From Comamonadaceae bacterium (GTDB lineage: Bacteria; Pseudomonadota; Gammaproteobacteria; Burkholderiales; Burkholderiaceae_C): DNA of 32,089 nucleotides. Both the position numbers and the translations under genes were made by a program. The notes beneath the pieces were generated by a model. The model did no database searches. It was not told the DNA's origin and was given only the letters and a program-made list of their open reading frames with translations. This document shows, one piece after another, positions 7,894 to 15,727 of the stretch (within the stretch, counting starts at the first letter, position 1; every line of letters starts with the position of its first letter). The DNA is taken from assembly GCA_015999985.1 (NCBI GenBank), contig JAECRA010000052.1, positions 1-32,089 of the forward strand, given 5' to 3'.

Positions 7894-8289
7894 TCAATCC
7901 GGCACAACCGCCGTCACCTCAATCTCCACCTTCGCACGCGATTCCATCAGCGCTGCCACCTGCACACAGGTCATGGCCGGAAAATGCTTGCCCACGACGT
8001 CTCTGTACACCGCGCCCAACTCCTTCAAGCGCGCGTTGTACTCGACGCGATCAAGGACATACCAAGTCATGCGAACCATGTGCTCCGGGCCCGCGCCGCC
8101 TGCGCGCAGAACATCCATCACATTCTGCAAAGTCTGGCGACATTGCTCGATGAAATCATCGGTCTCAAACTGCTGCTGTGCGTTCCAGCCAATCTGGCCA
8201 CCCACATAGATTTGTGTACCGCGTGCGGCGATGCCGTTGGCATAGCCCTTGGCTGGCGCCCAGCCTTCAGGTTGAAGATTTTTATGCAT
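7894..8289 (-). CDS. RidA (YjgF/UK114) family protein lacking the catalytic arginine
   Basis: A 131-aa RidA-fold protein, the last gene of the catabolic operon. Canonical RidA hydrolyses reactive enamine/imine intermediates. The fold is supported by SGQI-like VGGQIGWNA near residues 29-37, QTLQNVMDVLRAGGAG near 52-67 and the C-terminal VEIEVTAV. The canonical FPARSCV motif, whose arginine binds the substrate carboxylate, reads FPAMTCV here, with Met106 in place of Arg. The start at 8289 begins the family-conserved sequence (MHKNLQPEGW); an alternative ATG at 8331 would overlap the ligase stop as ATGA and add 14 residues, and neither has a strong ribosome-binding site. The Azoarcus evansii 2-aminobenzoate operon also carries a protein of this family (there called a putative translation inhibitor). 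I infer a role in deaminating an enamine CoA-thioester. Confidence 0.88.
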   Translation of the reverse strand: MHKNLQPEGWAPAKGYANGIAARGTQIYVGGQIGWNAQQQFETDDFIEQCRQTLQNVMDVLRAGGAGPEHMVRMTWYVLDRVEYNARLKELGAVYRDVVGKHFPAMTCVQVAALMESRAKVEIEVTAVVPD

Positions 8290-8327
8290 GTCAGTGCTTG
8301 TTCTGTATTGATGTGAAACGGCGCTGG

Positions 8328-9965
8328 TCATTGGCCAGCGGCAGGTTGCCGCAATCTGAAACGCTGCAGTTTGCCGGTTTCAGTGCGCGGCAATACGGAG
8401 ACAAACTCCACCTCGCGCGGATACTTGTAAGGCGCGATCTGATTTTTGACGTGGTCCTGCAGAGCCTTGACCAGGGCCGCATTGCCCTCAAACCCCGGCT
8501 TCAGCACCACGATCGCCTTGATGATCATGCCGCGGTCTTCGTCGGGCTTGCCCACTACGCCGCACTCTGCCACGGCAGGATGGGTAAGCAGGCAATCTTC
8601 TACTTCAGGTCCGCCAACGTTGTAGCCCGCCGTGATGATCATGTCATCGTCGCGCGCCTGGTAATGAAAGTAATCATCTTCGTCCTGCACAAAGGCGTCG
8701 CCCGGATGGTTCCAGCCATCGTGCACATACTTTGCCTGGCGCACATCATCCATGTAGCGGCAGCCCGTAGGGCCCTTCACAGCCAGCTTGCCCACTGTTC
8801 CACGCGGCAGTTCCTGCCCCAGCTCGTCCACCACCTTGGCCTCATAGCCCGGAACCACTTTTCCAATCGCACCTCGACGGACATCCGAACCGGCTGACGA
8901 AATGAAGATGTGAAACATCTCAGTGGCGCCAATACCGTCCAGCATCTCGATACCTGTGGACTGCTTCCACAGCTGGCGCGTCGCGTCGGGCAAAGCTTCC
9001 CCTGCGCTCACGCACGTGCGCAAAGTTGGAATTCCGATCGCCTTGGCATGCGGCGCCATCTGACGATAGAAGGTCGGCGCGGTGTAGCAGGTCGTCACGC
9101 CATGCTCGCGCATCTGGCGCACCATGGTCTCCGGGTTGTAGGGCACATCAGGGTAGTAGATGCTGGCGCCCGCCCACATCGGAAACAGCAGCAATCCGCC
9201 CAAGCCGAAGGTAAACGCCAGTGGGGGGGAACCCGTCACCACGTCTTCCGGACTGGACTTCAGCACATGCCGTGGCCAGCACTCGCACGCGGCCAGCACG
9301 TCGCGGTGCGTATGCACGACGGCCTTGGGAAGGCCGGTCGTACCGCTGGTGAAGGCGAGCAGCGCAATATCATCTGCCGCAGTAGGGCAAGCGCGGAAGC
9401 TCGCCGGTTGCCGGGCAGCCAGTGCGCCAAGATCCTGCGGGTCATCAGCTGATCCGAAGCAGGCCACATGGCGCAATACGCCGGGGGTCTGCTTCCGAGC
9501 TTGCTCCAGATCCGCCAACAAGCTGGCATCGCAAATGGCGGCTGCCGGCTGGGCTTTTTCAATCACCTTGACCAACTCCGCTGCACGCAGAAGGGGCATG
9601 GTGGCCACCGCTATCAGCCCCGCCTTGACCACGGCCAGCCAAGACAGCGCCATGCCGATTGAATTTCCGCCACGCAGCAACACACGGTTGCCCGGCACCA
9701 GCTTCAGTTCGTGAACGAGGTAACCCGCAATCCGATCCACCCGCTCGCGCGTCTGCGCGTAGGTAAAACTCACTTGAGGAGAGCGCAACAAGGGCCGGTC
9801 TGCCCAGCCTTTTTGATCCACCGCATCATCGAGCAGCCGCGCCACAATGTTGACATGCTCGGGAAATTTAAGCTCCGGCAGATCCAGGCGTAGTTCAGGC
9901 CACTGCTCGGGAGGCGGCAGACGATCGTGAACAAAGCGATCGGTTTGGGCGCTGGTGGATTTCAT
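8328..9965 (-). CDS. abmG: 2-aminobenzoate-CoA ligase-like aryl-CoA ligase
   Basis: A 545-aa ANL-family ligase of the benzoate-CoA ligase group; expected to make 2-aminobenzoyl-CoA from 2-aminobenzoate, ATP and CoA. Motifs: P-loop FTSGTTGLPK (residues 205-214), GIGATEM (344-350), YQARDDDMIITAGYNVGGPE (435-454) and the catalytic lysine Lys532 in PRTETGKLQR. Full length for the group. Its ATG overlaps the stop of the acyl-CoA dehydrogenase by 4 bp (ATGA), implying translational coupling. Assignment to 2-aminobenzoate rests mainly on the neighbouring bifunctional flavoprotein, RidA-like and MarR genes; benzoate or salicylate as substrate cannot be excluded. The symbol follows the Azoarcus naming and is tentative. 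Confidence 0.82.
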   Translation of the reverse strand: MKSTSAQTDRFVHDRLPPPEQWPELRLDLPELKFPEHVNIVARLLDDAVDQKGWADRPLLRSPQVSFTYAQTRERVDRIAGYLVHELKLVPGNRVLLRGGNSIGMALSWLAVVKAGLIAVATMPLLRAAELVKVIEKAQPAAAICDASLLADLEQARKQTPGVLRHVACFGSADDPQDLGALAARQPASFRACPTAADDIALLAFTSGTTGLPKAVVHTHRDVLAACECWPRHVLKSSPEDVVTGSPPLAFTFGLGGLLLFPMWAGASIYYPDVPYNPETMVRQMREHGVTTCYTAPTFYRQMAPHAKAIGIPTLRTCVSAGEALPDATRQLWKQSTGIEMLDGIGATEMFHIFISSAGSDVRRGAIGKVVPGYEAKVVDELGQELPRGTVGKLAVKGPTGCRYMDDVRQAKYVHDGWNHPGDAFVQDEDDYFHYQARDDDMIITAGYNVGGPEVEDCLLTHPAVAECGVVGKPDEDRGMIIKAIVVLKPGFEGNAALVKALQDHVKNQIAPYKYPREVEFVSVLPRTETGKLQRFRLRQPAAGQ

Positions 9966-11149
9966 TGCAACACGGCCTTCCCAATAATCAGTTGCTGGAC
10001 TTCGGTCGCTCCCTCGTAGATGCGCAGACTGCGGATGTCTCTGTACAAGGATTCCACTTTGCTGCCCACCATCACGCCCAGACCGCCGTGCATCTGCAGC
10101 GCCATATCAATCACACGCTGAGCATTCTCAGTAGCGGTCATCTTGGCCATGGCGGCGGCCACGCTGCGCTCCTTCATGGAGCCTTGTTGCGTGTCGCGCA
10201 TCCAGGCTGCCCGGTAGGTCAACAAGGCCCCGGCGTCAACCAGCGCAGCCATCTCACCGAGTTTGGCCTGCGTGAGCTGGAAATCAGCGAGCGTGTGGCC
10301 AAACATGCTGCGCTGGCGTGCATGTGCAATGGCCTCTGCAAGCGCGCGGCGCGCCATGCCCAGCGCTGCACCCGCCACACTGGCGCGAAAGATGTCAAGC
10401 GTCTGCATGGCAAGCTTGAAACCGCCGTTGACTTCACCCAGCGGGGCATTGCCTGCCACTTTGCAATCTCTCATTTTCAGCGTCGCCAAAGGGTGTGGCG
10501 CCATGACGTGAATGTGTTCGCTGTCGTCGAGCCCAGCCTCATTCTTGTCTACGATGAACGCTGTGATCCCGCGGCTGCCAGCTTGTGGGTCTGTCTTGGC
10601 AAACACGCAGTAGAAGTCGGCAATGCCGCCGTTGCTGATCCAGGTCTTGGTTCCGTTCAGATTCCAGGCAGGCGCCGCCACAGCTTGTGTGGCCATGGCT
10701 GCCACGTCCGAGCCGGCGTGCGGCTCGCTGAGCGCAAAGGCAGCAATCTTCTCACCCCTGGCCACCGCAGGAAGATAGGCCTGCTGCTGGGCTGAAGTGC
10801 CCCCTAATGAGATGGCGCCGCTGCCGAGGCCCTGCATGGCAAACGCAAAGTCAGCCAACGGCGAATAGAACGCCAGCGTTTCTCGCAGCACCACCAGCGC
10901 CCTGGAATCCAGCTGGGGCAAGGCACCACCGTGTTCAGCAGCCACGCAATAGCGCAGCCAACCGGCATCCCCTAGTCTGCGCACCCAATCCCTGCAAGCA
11001 GCACGGTCGTCGGCCTCATTCACATCCTGCGCGTTGGCCCATTCGGGCAAACGTGTGGCGATTTCAAGATGCGTGGCATCAAAAAAAGGCAGCGCCAGAT
11101 GCTCAGTGGAAGGTTTCAGCGCCGTCGGTTGCATCAATGCGCCACTCAT
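9962..11149 (-). CDS. Acyl-CoA dehydrogenase
   Basis: A 395-aa FAD flavoprotein of the acyl-CoA dehydrogenase family, expected to introduce a double bond into an acyl- or alicyclic-CoA thioester. Visible features: FAD/substrate motif FALSEPHAGSDVAA in the middle domain, TKTWISNGG, and the C-terminal catalytic region RIYEGATEVQQLIIGK with the likely base Glu379. I chose the ATG at 11149, which shares a base with the preceding stop (TGATG); a reading from 11281 would run through the upstream gene in another frame, and ATG 11134 is a minor alternative. Gene order places it after the crotonase-fold protein and before the ligase. In this pathway it would act on an alicyclic product of the bifunctional flavoprotein; the step is inferred. 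Confidence 0.9.
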   Translation of the reverse strand: MSGALMQPTALKPSTEHLALPFFDATHLEIATRLPEWANAQDVNEADDRAACRDWVRRLGDAGWLRYCVAAEHGGALPQLDSRALVVLRETLAFYSPLADFAFAMQGLGSGAISLGGTSAQQQAYLPAVARGEKIAAFALSEPHAGSDVAAMATQAVAAPAWNLNGTKTWISNGGIADFYCVFAKTDPQAGSRGITAFIVDKNEAGLDDSEHIHVMAPHPLATLKMRDCKVAGNAPLGEVNGGFKLAMQTLDIFRASVAGAALGMARRALAEAIAHARQRSMFGHTLADFQLTQAKLGEMAALVDAGALLTYRAAWMRDTQQGSMKERSVAAAMAKMTATENAQRVIDMALQMHGGLGVMVGSKVESLYRDIRSLRIYEGATEVQQLIIGKAVLQ

Positions 11150-12006
11150 CAGTCGCCCCCGAACACAGGTTTCTGTTTGGCAGCAAACGCTTCGTAAGCG
11201 CGTCGGAAGTCTTGCGTCTGCATGCAGATAGCCTGTGCCTGCGCTTCCGATTCGATGGCCTGATCGATGGTCATGGACCATTCCTGGCTCAGCATGGTCT
11301 TGGTCATGCCGTGCGCAAAAGTCGGGCCATCCGCAAGCTCGCGTGCGAGCGTGTTGACTTTTTCAACCAAGTCTGCGCCTTCATACAGAGCGTTGAAGAA
11401 ACCCCAGTTCACACCCTCTTGCGCCGTCATGGCGCGTCCGGTGAACAAGAGTTCACTCGCTCGCCCTTGACCGATGACGCGCGGCAGCAGCGCGCAGGCA
11501 CCCATGTCCGCCCCCGCCAGACCAACGCGAGTGAACAGGAATGCCGTCTTCGCACTTGGCGTGCCAAAGCGCATGTCGCAAGCCAGGGCCATCATGGCGC
11601 CCGCACCCGCACAGATGCCGTCTATGGCGCCAATGATGGGTTGCGGGCAGCCACGCATGGCTTTCACCAGATCGCCAGTCATGCGTGTGAATTCCAGCAT
11701 TTCAGGCATGCTCATCTTGGTGAGCGGGCCAATGATGTCGTGCACATCACCGCCAGAGCAGAAGTTGCCGCCCGCGCCGGTAACCACGACCACCTTCACG
11801 TCCGTCGAATAGCGCAAGCCATTGAACAGATCGCGCAGTTCGGCGTAGGAGTCAAACGTGAGTGGGTTCTTGCGTTCGGGCCGGTTGAGCATCACGGTCG
11901 CCACACCCGCCGCATCACATTGCCAGCTAAAGTGCTGGGCGGTGTAGCTCGATTGCGCACGGTACTGCGCATGCATGGGGTTGCTTTTGCCGATGTAATG
12001 TTTCAC
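11149..12006 (-). CDS. Enoyl-CoA hydratase/isomerase (crotonase) family protein
   Basis: A 285-aa crotonase-fold protein that binds CoA thioesters. The oxyanion-hole segments are GNFCSGGDV and [15 protein letters not shown]. By eye-alignment to classical enoyl-CoA hydratase, the two catalytic glutamates are replaced: GGGCELA reads GAGAMMA, and the PEILLG region reads LFTRVG; an aspartate occurs instead in GLAGADMGA. It may therefore be a ring-opening hydrolase or another crotonase variant and not a plain hydratase. The start is GTG at 12006, which overlaps the MarR stop as GTGA and is preceded by a strong CAGGAGA ribosome-binding site; the first ATG (11976) lacks one. Its stop overlaps the acyl-CoA dehydrogenase start. 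Confidence 0.87.
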   Translation of the reverse strand: MKHYIGKSNPMHAQYRAQSSYTAQHFSWQCDAAGVATVMLNRPERKNPLTFDSYAELRDLFNGLRYSTDVKVVVVTGAGGNFCSGGDVHDIIGPLTKMSMPEMLEFTRMTGDLVKAMRGCPQPIIGAIDGICAGAGAMMALACDMRFGTPSAKTAFLFTRVGLAGADMGACALLPRVIGQGRASELLFTGRAMTAQEGVNWGFFNALYEGADLVEKVNTLARELADGPTFAHGMTKTMLSQEWSMTIDQAIESEAQAQAICMQTQDFRRAYEAFAAKQKPVFGGD

Positions 12007-12470
12007 GGGGTCTCCTGAAGAAAATGCTGCTTCACTTTGCCAAGCAGTTGATGCAGGGCGCGCAATTCGGAAGGTTCGAGTCCGGCAAATGCCTCCACGA
12101 TCCACACTTCATGCGCCGCTGCCATGGTTTTGAATTCGTGTCGGCCCTTGGGTGTCAGCCGCACCAGATAGGCGCGTCGGTCACCTTCAACGCCCACACG
12201 CTCAACCAGGCCTTCACTTTCGAGCTGGTCAGTGATGCCGGTCACATTGCCTCCGGTCACCATCATCCGACGCGAAAGCTCATTCATGCGCAGACCATCT
12301 GACGCACGCTCAAGCTGCGCCATCAGGTCAAACCGCGGCAAGGTGGTGTTCCACTGCTCCCGCAACCCGGCGCGAATATCCTTCTCAATGAGCTGAGTAC
12401 AGGTGAGCATACGCAGCCACAGCCGAAGCTCCTCCGGATGTTCACTGTGGGCGCGGGCTTCCAGATCCAT
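12003..12470 (-). CDS. MarR family transcriptional regulator
   Basis: A 155-aa winged-helix regulator. The DNA-binding region is around residues 55-110: [20 protein letters not shown] as recognition part, then the wing with [13 protein letters not shown]. MarR proteins bind palindromes as dimers and usually release them on binding a phenolic or CoA-thioester ligand. The gene is second in the catabolic operon, with TGATG overlap to the flavoprotein gene before it and GTGA overlap to the crotonase gene after it, so it is made with the enzymes it probably controls. A perfect palindrome at 14837-14856 on the operon promoter is the likely operator. Ligand by inference: 2-aminobenzoyl-CoA or a related thioester. 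Confidence 0.92.
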   Translation of the reverse strand: MDLEARAHSEHPEELRLWLRMLTCTQLIEKDIRAGLREQWNTTLPRFDLMAQLERASDGLRMNELSRRMMVTGGNVTGITDQLESEGLVERVGVEGDRRAYLVRLTPKGRHEFKTMAAAHEVWIVEAFAGLEPSELRALHQLLGKVKQHFLQETP

Positions 12471-14830
12471 CACGCACCCTGCTCTTGTGTGTCGGGGTTG
12501 GGAGCGGCGTTCGCCAAACCCGCGCTGGCCAACATGGCTTGCTGCTTGGCAATCTCTCGATAAAGCTGGTCCCGACCGCTCAGGTAGGGCTTGGGCCACG
12601 TGACTGCGCGGCTTTGCAGCTTCGCGGCTTCATGCAGTGTCCACGCCGGATCAGCCAGGTGCGGGCGAGCCACTGCGCACAAGTCAGCACGCCCTGCGGC
12701 GATGATGCTGTTGGCATGGTCTGCTTCCGAGATGGCGCCGACGGCCATCGTCGCAATGCCGGTTTCGTTGCGTATGCGGTCGGAAAAAGGGGTCTGGTAC
12801 ATGCGTCCATACACCGGTTTGGCGTCACGGGTGGTCTGGCCCGACGAAACGTCGATCAGATCGCACCCGGCCGCCTTGAACAAGCGGGCCATTTCAACGG
12901 CGTCATCTGGGGTTGTTCCTCCGGGCGCCCAGTCGTGTGCGGATATCCGCACGCTCATGGGTTTGTCTTGAGGCCAGACGGCACGCATGGCCGCAAACAC
13001 TTCCAGGGGATAGCGGCAGCGGTTTTCAAGTGAGCCGCCATAGGCATCGGTACGTTGGTTGGTCAGTGGGCTGATGAAAGAGGCCAACATGTATCCGTGG
13101 GCGCAGTGCAATTCCAGCCAATCGAATCCCGCATTGGCGGCGCGACGCGTGGAGTCCACAAAGGCCTGCTTGAGCGCCTGCATCTGCTCCAGGCTAATAG
13201 CCGCTGGCGTCTGATTCTGTTCGCCATAGGCCAAGGCGCTGGCAGCCAGCAAGGGCCAGTTGGCTGTCGGCAAGGGCTCATCAGTACCCTCCCAACCTAG
13301 TTGGGTGGAGCCTTTGGGACCGCTATGACCCAGCTGTATGCCTATGGCTGCATCGCTTTGCGTATGCACAAAATCGACAATGCGCTTGAATGCCTGTTCC
13401 TGCTCATCGTTATAGAGTGCAGGGCACCCAGGCGTGATGCGGCCATCTGCGTCCGGGCTGGTCATCTCCACCATCACCAGCGCTGCTCCGCCCAGTGCGC
13501 GAGCACCCAGGTGGACCATGTGGAAATCTCCGACGACGCCGTCTTTCGCACTGTATTGCGCCATGGGGGAGACGACGATACGGTTTTTCAGTGTCAGCCC
13601 TCGCACTTTGAATGGCGTGAACATGGGCGGCACCGCTGGCCCCTTGGCCAGCCAGCCTTCATAGCCTTCCAGCCACTTCGCGTCCCGCAGGCGCAGATTC
13701 TCGTGGCTGATGCGCTGGCTGCGCGTCAGCAGCGAATAGGCAAACTGCTCTATCTCCATACCGGTGTAGCGATCGACGTTCTCGAACCACTCCGTGGAGT
13801 TGCGAGCTGCGTTCTGAATCTTCAGAACTTCCACGCTGCGCCGAGCCTGGTACGCCGCGAGCACCTCATCTGTGTCGGAGCCGGTGGCGAACTCGTTGGC
13901 AAGGTCAATCGCGTCTTCAAGCGCGAGCTTGGAGCCGCTTCCGATCGAAAAATGCGCTGTATGCGCAGCATCGCCCATCAGCACAATGGGAGTGCGCTTG
14001 CCCTGAATGTCTTCATGATGGATCCAGGTCTCGCAAATCACGCGGGGGAAACGTATCCAGATGGCTGAGCCGCGCAAGTGCTTGGCGTTGCTGATCAGGT
14101 CGTGTCCATCCAGGTATTTCTCGAACAGCTTCTGGCAGAAGGCAATGCCCTCTTCCTGGCTCATCTTGTCGAGCCCATGCGCATTCCAGACTTCCTCTGG
14201 CGTCTCGACAATGAAAGTCGAGGTGTTTTCGTCGAACTTGTAGGCATGCGCTTGAAACCAGCCGTGCTCGGTCTCTTCAAAAGCGAAGGTAAAGGCATCA
14301 AACGTCTTGTGCGTACCAAGCCATACAAAGCGACACTGCCGAAGGTCTATATCCGGCTGGAAAACACTTTCATAGCGCGTACGTATGCGGCTGTTCAGCC
14401 CATCGCTGGCAATCACCAGATCAGCGTTGTAGCGGGCAGCGATGACCTGATCGTCCGTGACATCCGTCTCGAACACCAGATCGACACCGAGAGCCAGGCA
14501 ACGCTCCTGCAGGATATTGAGCAGATGTTTACGCCCAATGCCGCAGAAGCCGTGGCCGCCAGAGCGCACGCTGCGGCCTCTGAAGAACACCTCAATATCG
14601 TCCCAGTGGTTGAATGCGTCACCAATCTGCTGAGCGCTTTCCGGATCAGCCAACTGAAGGTTGCCAAGCGTCTGGTCTGACAGCACCACGCCCCATCCGA
14701 ATGTGTCGAACGGGCGATTGCGCTCGACCACGGTCACGCGGCAATCAGGCTGCTGCTTTTTCATCAGCAAGCCAAAGTACAGCCCTGCGGGGCCGCCACC
14801 GATGCATACGATGCTGGACAATTTGTTCAT
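12470..14830 (-). CDS. Bifunctional FAD monooxygenase/Old Yellow Enzyme-type reductase (2-aminobenzoyl-CoA monooxygenase/reductase-like)
   Basis: A 786-aa fusion of two flavoproteins. Residues 1-390 are a class A FAD monooxygenase: GGGPAG dinucleotide motif at 11-16, DG motif [10 protein letters not shown] at 141-150 and GD motif [15 protein letters not shown] at 285-299. Residues 402-750 are an Old Yellow Enzyme-like FMN reductase: [20 protein letters not shown] at 404-423, HCAHGY at 575-580 and [14 protein letters not shown] at 591-604. This architecture and size (about 87 kDa) match 2-aminobenzoyl-CoA monooxygenase/reductase, which hydroxylates and reduces 2-aminobenzoyl-CoA to 2-amino-5-oxo-cyclohex-1-ene-carbonyl-CoA; databases also call relatives bifunctional salicylyl-CoA 5-hydroxylase/oxidoreductase. 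It is the first gene of the operon, behind a MarR-type operator. The RidA-like and ligase genes favour the aminobenzoate reading over salicylate, but the substrate is not proven. Confidence 0.88.
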   Translation of the reverse strand: MNKLSSIVCIGGGPAGLYFGLLMKKQQPDCRVTVVERNRPFDTFGWGVVLSDQTLGNLQLADPESAQQIGDAFNHWDDIEVFFRGRSVRSGGHGFCGIGRKHLLNILQERCLALGVDLVFETDVTDDQVIAARYNADLVIASDGLNSRIRTRYESVFQPDIDLRQCRFVWLGTHKTFDAFTFAFEETEHGWFQAHAYKFDENTSTFIVETPEEVWNAHGLDKMSQEEGIAFCQKLFEKYLDGHDLISNAKHLRGSAIWIRFPRVICETWIHHEDIQGKRTPIVLMGDAAHTAHFSIGSGSKLALEDAIDLANEFATGSDTDEVLAAYQARRSVEVLKIQNAARNSTEWFENVDRYTGMEIEQFAYSLLTRSQRISHENLRLRDAKWLEGYEGWLAKGPAVPPMFTPFKVRGLTLKNRIVVSPMAQYSAKDGVVGDFHMVHLGARALGGAALVMVEMTSPDADGRITPGCPALYNDEQEQAFKRIVDFVHTQSDAAIGIQLGHSGPKGSTQLGWEGTDEPLPTANWPLLAASALAYGEQNQTPAAISLEQMQALKQAFVDSTRRAANAGFDWLELHCAHGYMLASFISPLTNQRTDAYGGSLENRCRYPLEVFAAMRAVWPQDKPMSVRISAHDWAPGGTTPDDAVEMARLFKAAGCDLIDVSSGQTTRDAKPVYGRMYQTPFSDRIRNETGIATMAVGAISEADHANSIIAAGRADLCAVARPHLADPAWTLHEAAKLQSRAVTWPKPYLSGRDQLYREIAKQQAMLASAGLANAAPNPDTQEQGA

Positions 14831-14836
14831 GACGCA

Positions 14837-14865
14837 ATTGTTTATGTCTAAACAATAAAAGTCAA
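14837..14865 (-). promoter_or_regulatory. MarR-type operator overlapping the catabolic operon promoter
   Basis: ATTGTTTA-N4-TAAACAAT (14837-14856) is a perfect 8+4+8 palindrome only 6 bp upstream of the flavoprotein start codon. On the minus strand a -35 TTGACT (14865-14860) and a -10 AACAAT (14842-14837) with an 18-bp spacer can be drawn, placing the -10 inside the palindrome. A repressor bound there would block RNA polymerase. Size and AT-rich dyad fit MarR family operators, and a MarR gene is second in this operon. Confidence 0.72.
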
Positions 14866-14885
14866 TTAAGGGTTCGCCCTAGGCG

Positions 14886-15055
14886 CCTGTCGGACTTGGA
14901 GCGCCGAAAGCGAAAATGGGCACCAGCGAGGACCGTTTTCTGCGGTGGGACGCCCCTTGGATTGGCAGGCCCATAGCCGAGCTACTGGTTAAGGAGCCGA
15001 GGGGAAATGGACCGCTGCAGCCCATATGCAGCCGACGGTTTCCAAGTCCGACAGG
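14886..15055. repeat. 170-bp MITE-like element with 15-bp terminal inverted repeats
   Basis: CCTGTCGGACTTGGA at 14886-14900 recurs as its exact reverse complement at 15041-15055. The 140 bp between holds no convincing open frame. No target-site duplication is evident at the ends. It lies between the divergent flavoprotein and DUF1840 genes. A non-autonomous mobile element or a REP-type repeat are the likeliest readings; a large stem-loop is an alternative. Confidence 0.5.
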
Positions 15056-15166
15056 CTCCTGGTAACGGTTTATCCACGGTCCTACGCACACGAAGTAGGC
15101 TTGCAGGCAGAATGAGCCCTGAGTGCCCTTCCACGTCCGGAATGGCTTTAATTGAGGAGAAACTGC

Positions 15167-15487
15167 ATGCTGTATAAATTCAAATCCCAGGCCGCCGCTG
15201 AAGTCATCATGTTGCGGGACACTGGCGACGAGCTGCTGAAGATCATTGGCAAAACACCTGGCGCAACCGGCATCATCACCGTCGCTCAGATTCCGGCAGC
15301 CATTGCAGCATTGCAAGCAGAGGTCAAACGGCGCGAAGCTCTACCTGAGCCTCAGCCCGAAGAAGAGAAAAAGGACCATGCCAAGGCAGGCGATGAGCCC
15401 ATAGCATTGGGTCGCCGCGTCGTGCCGTTCATTGATTTGCTGCGCCAAAGCGCGGAAGCGGGAAAAGACGTGGTCTGGGGGGTTTGA
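15167..15487 (+). CDS. DUF1840 domain-containing protein
   Basis: A 106-aa cytoplasmic protein. It starts MLYKFKSQAAAEVIMLRDTG and contains GKTPGATGIITVAQIPAAI near residues 35-53, a charged linker rich in E/K/P (about 67-80), and GRRVVPFIDLLRQSAEAGKDVVWGV at the C-terminus, the pattern of DUF1840 proteins of betaproteobacteria. Function is unknown. The start at 15167 is chosen because TTGAGGAGA lies 7-15 nt upstream; an in-frame ATG at 15152 would precede that site. It is convergent with the Bug-protein operon and separated from it by a terminator. Confidence 0.85.
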   Translation: MLYKFKSQAAAEVIMLRDTGDELLKIIGKTPGATGIITVAQIPAAIAALQAEVKRREALPEPQPEEEKKDHAKAGDEPIALGRRVVPFIDLLRQSAEAGKDVVWGV

Positions 15488-15572
15488 ACGATCTTCACTT
15501 GATCCGCGAGCTCATCCGGTTCATTCAGGCCAAAGGGGTCAGACCCAAGGGTTCGCATTCAAGCCTGACGCC

Positions 15573-15605
15573 ATACCCTTGGTAGCCGATAAACGATAAG
15601 GGTAT
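15573..15605. repeat. Inverted repeat in the convergent gap
   Basis: ATACCCTT (15573-15580) and AAGGGTAT (15598-15605) form an 8-bp perfect dyad around a 17-nt loop, downstream of the DUF1840 gene. No T-run follows, so terminator activity is doubtful. Just upstream, GGGGTCAGACCC at about 15535-15546 is a short palindromic word of a kind seen in REP-type repeats. Confidence 0.35.
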
Positions 15606-15613
15606 CGGAGGTC

Positions 15614-15648
15614 AAAAAAAAGGATGGCCTGTAAAAGGACCATCCTTT
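15614..15648 (-). terminator. Intrinsic terminator of the Liv/Bug operon
   Basis: On the minus strand AAGGATGG (15647-15640) pairs with CCATCCTT (15627-15620) around a 12-nt loop and runs into eight T residues (15621-15614). It lies about 80 bp past the stop of the Bug-protein gene, the last of an apparent eight-gene run. The A-tract on the plus strand could make it partly bidirectional. Confidence 0.8.
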
Positions 15649-15727
15649 GATAGCAACCAGGCAGGACTCCATCAAGCCCCCGGTTGCGACTTCCCCACCG
15701 TGCCCACGCACTTTGTGGGAGGCGTTA

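Noticed and set aside
6924..7897. Several 100-300-aa open frames in the 6.7-7.9 kb gap
   Set aside because: They lie in the dispersed repeat, occur in all frames, and are not kept in frame between copies; treated as non-coding.
10807..12018. 403-aa open frame antisense to the crotonase and acyl-CoA dehydrogenase genes
   Set aside because: Covers two clear genes on the other strand; composition rich in His/Arg/Gln typical of antisense frames.
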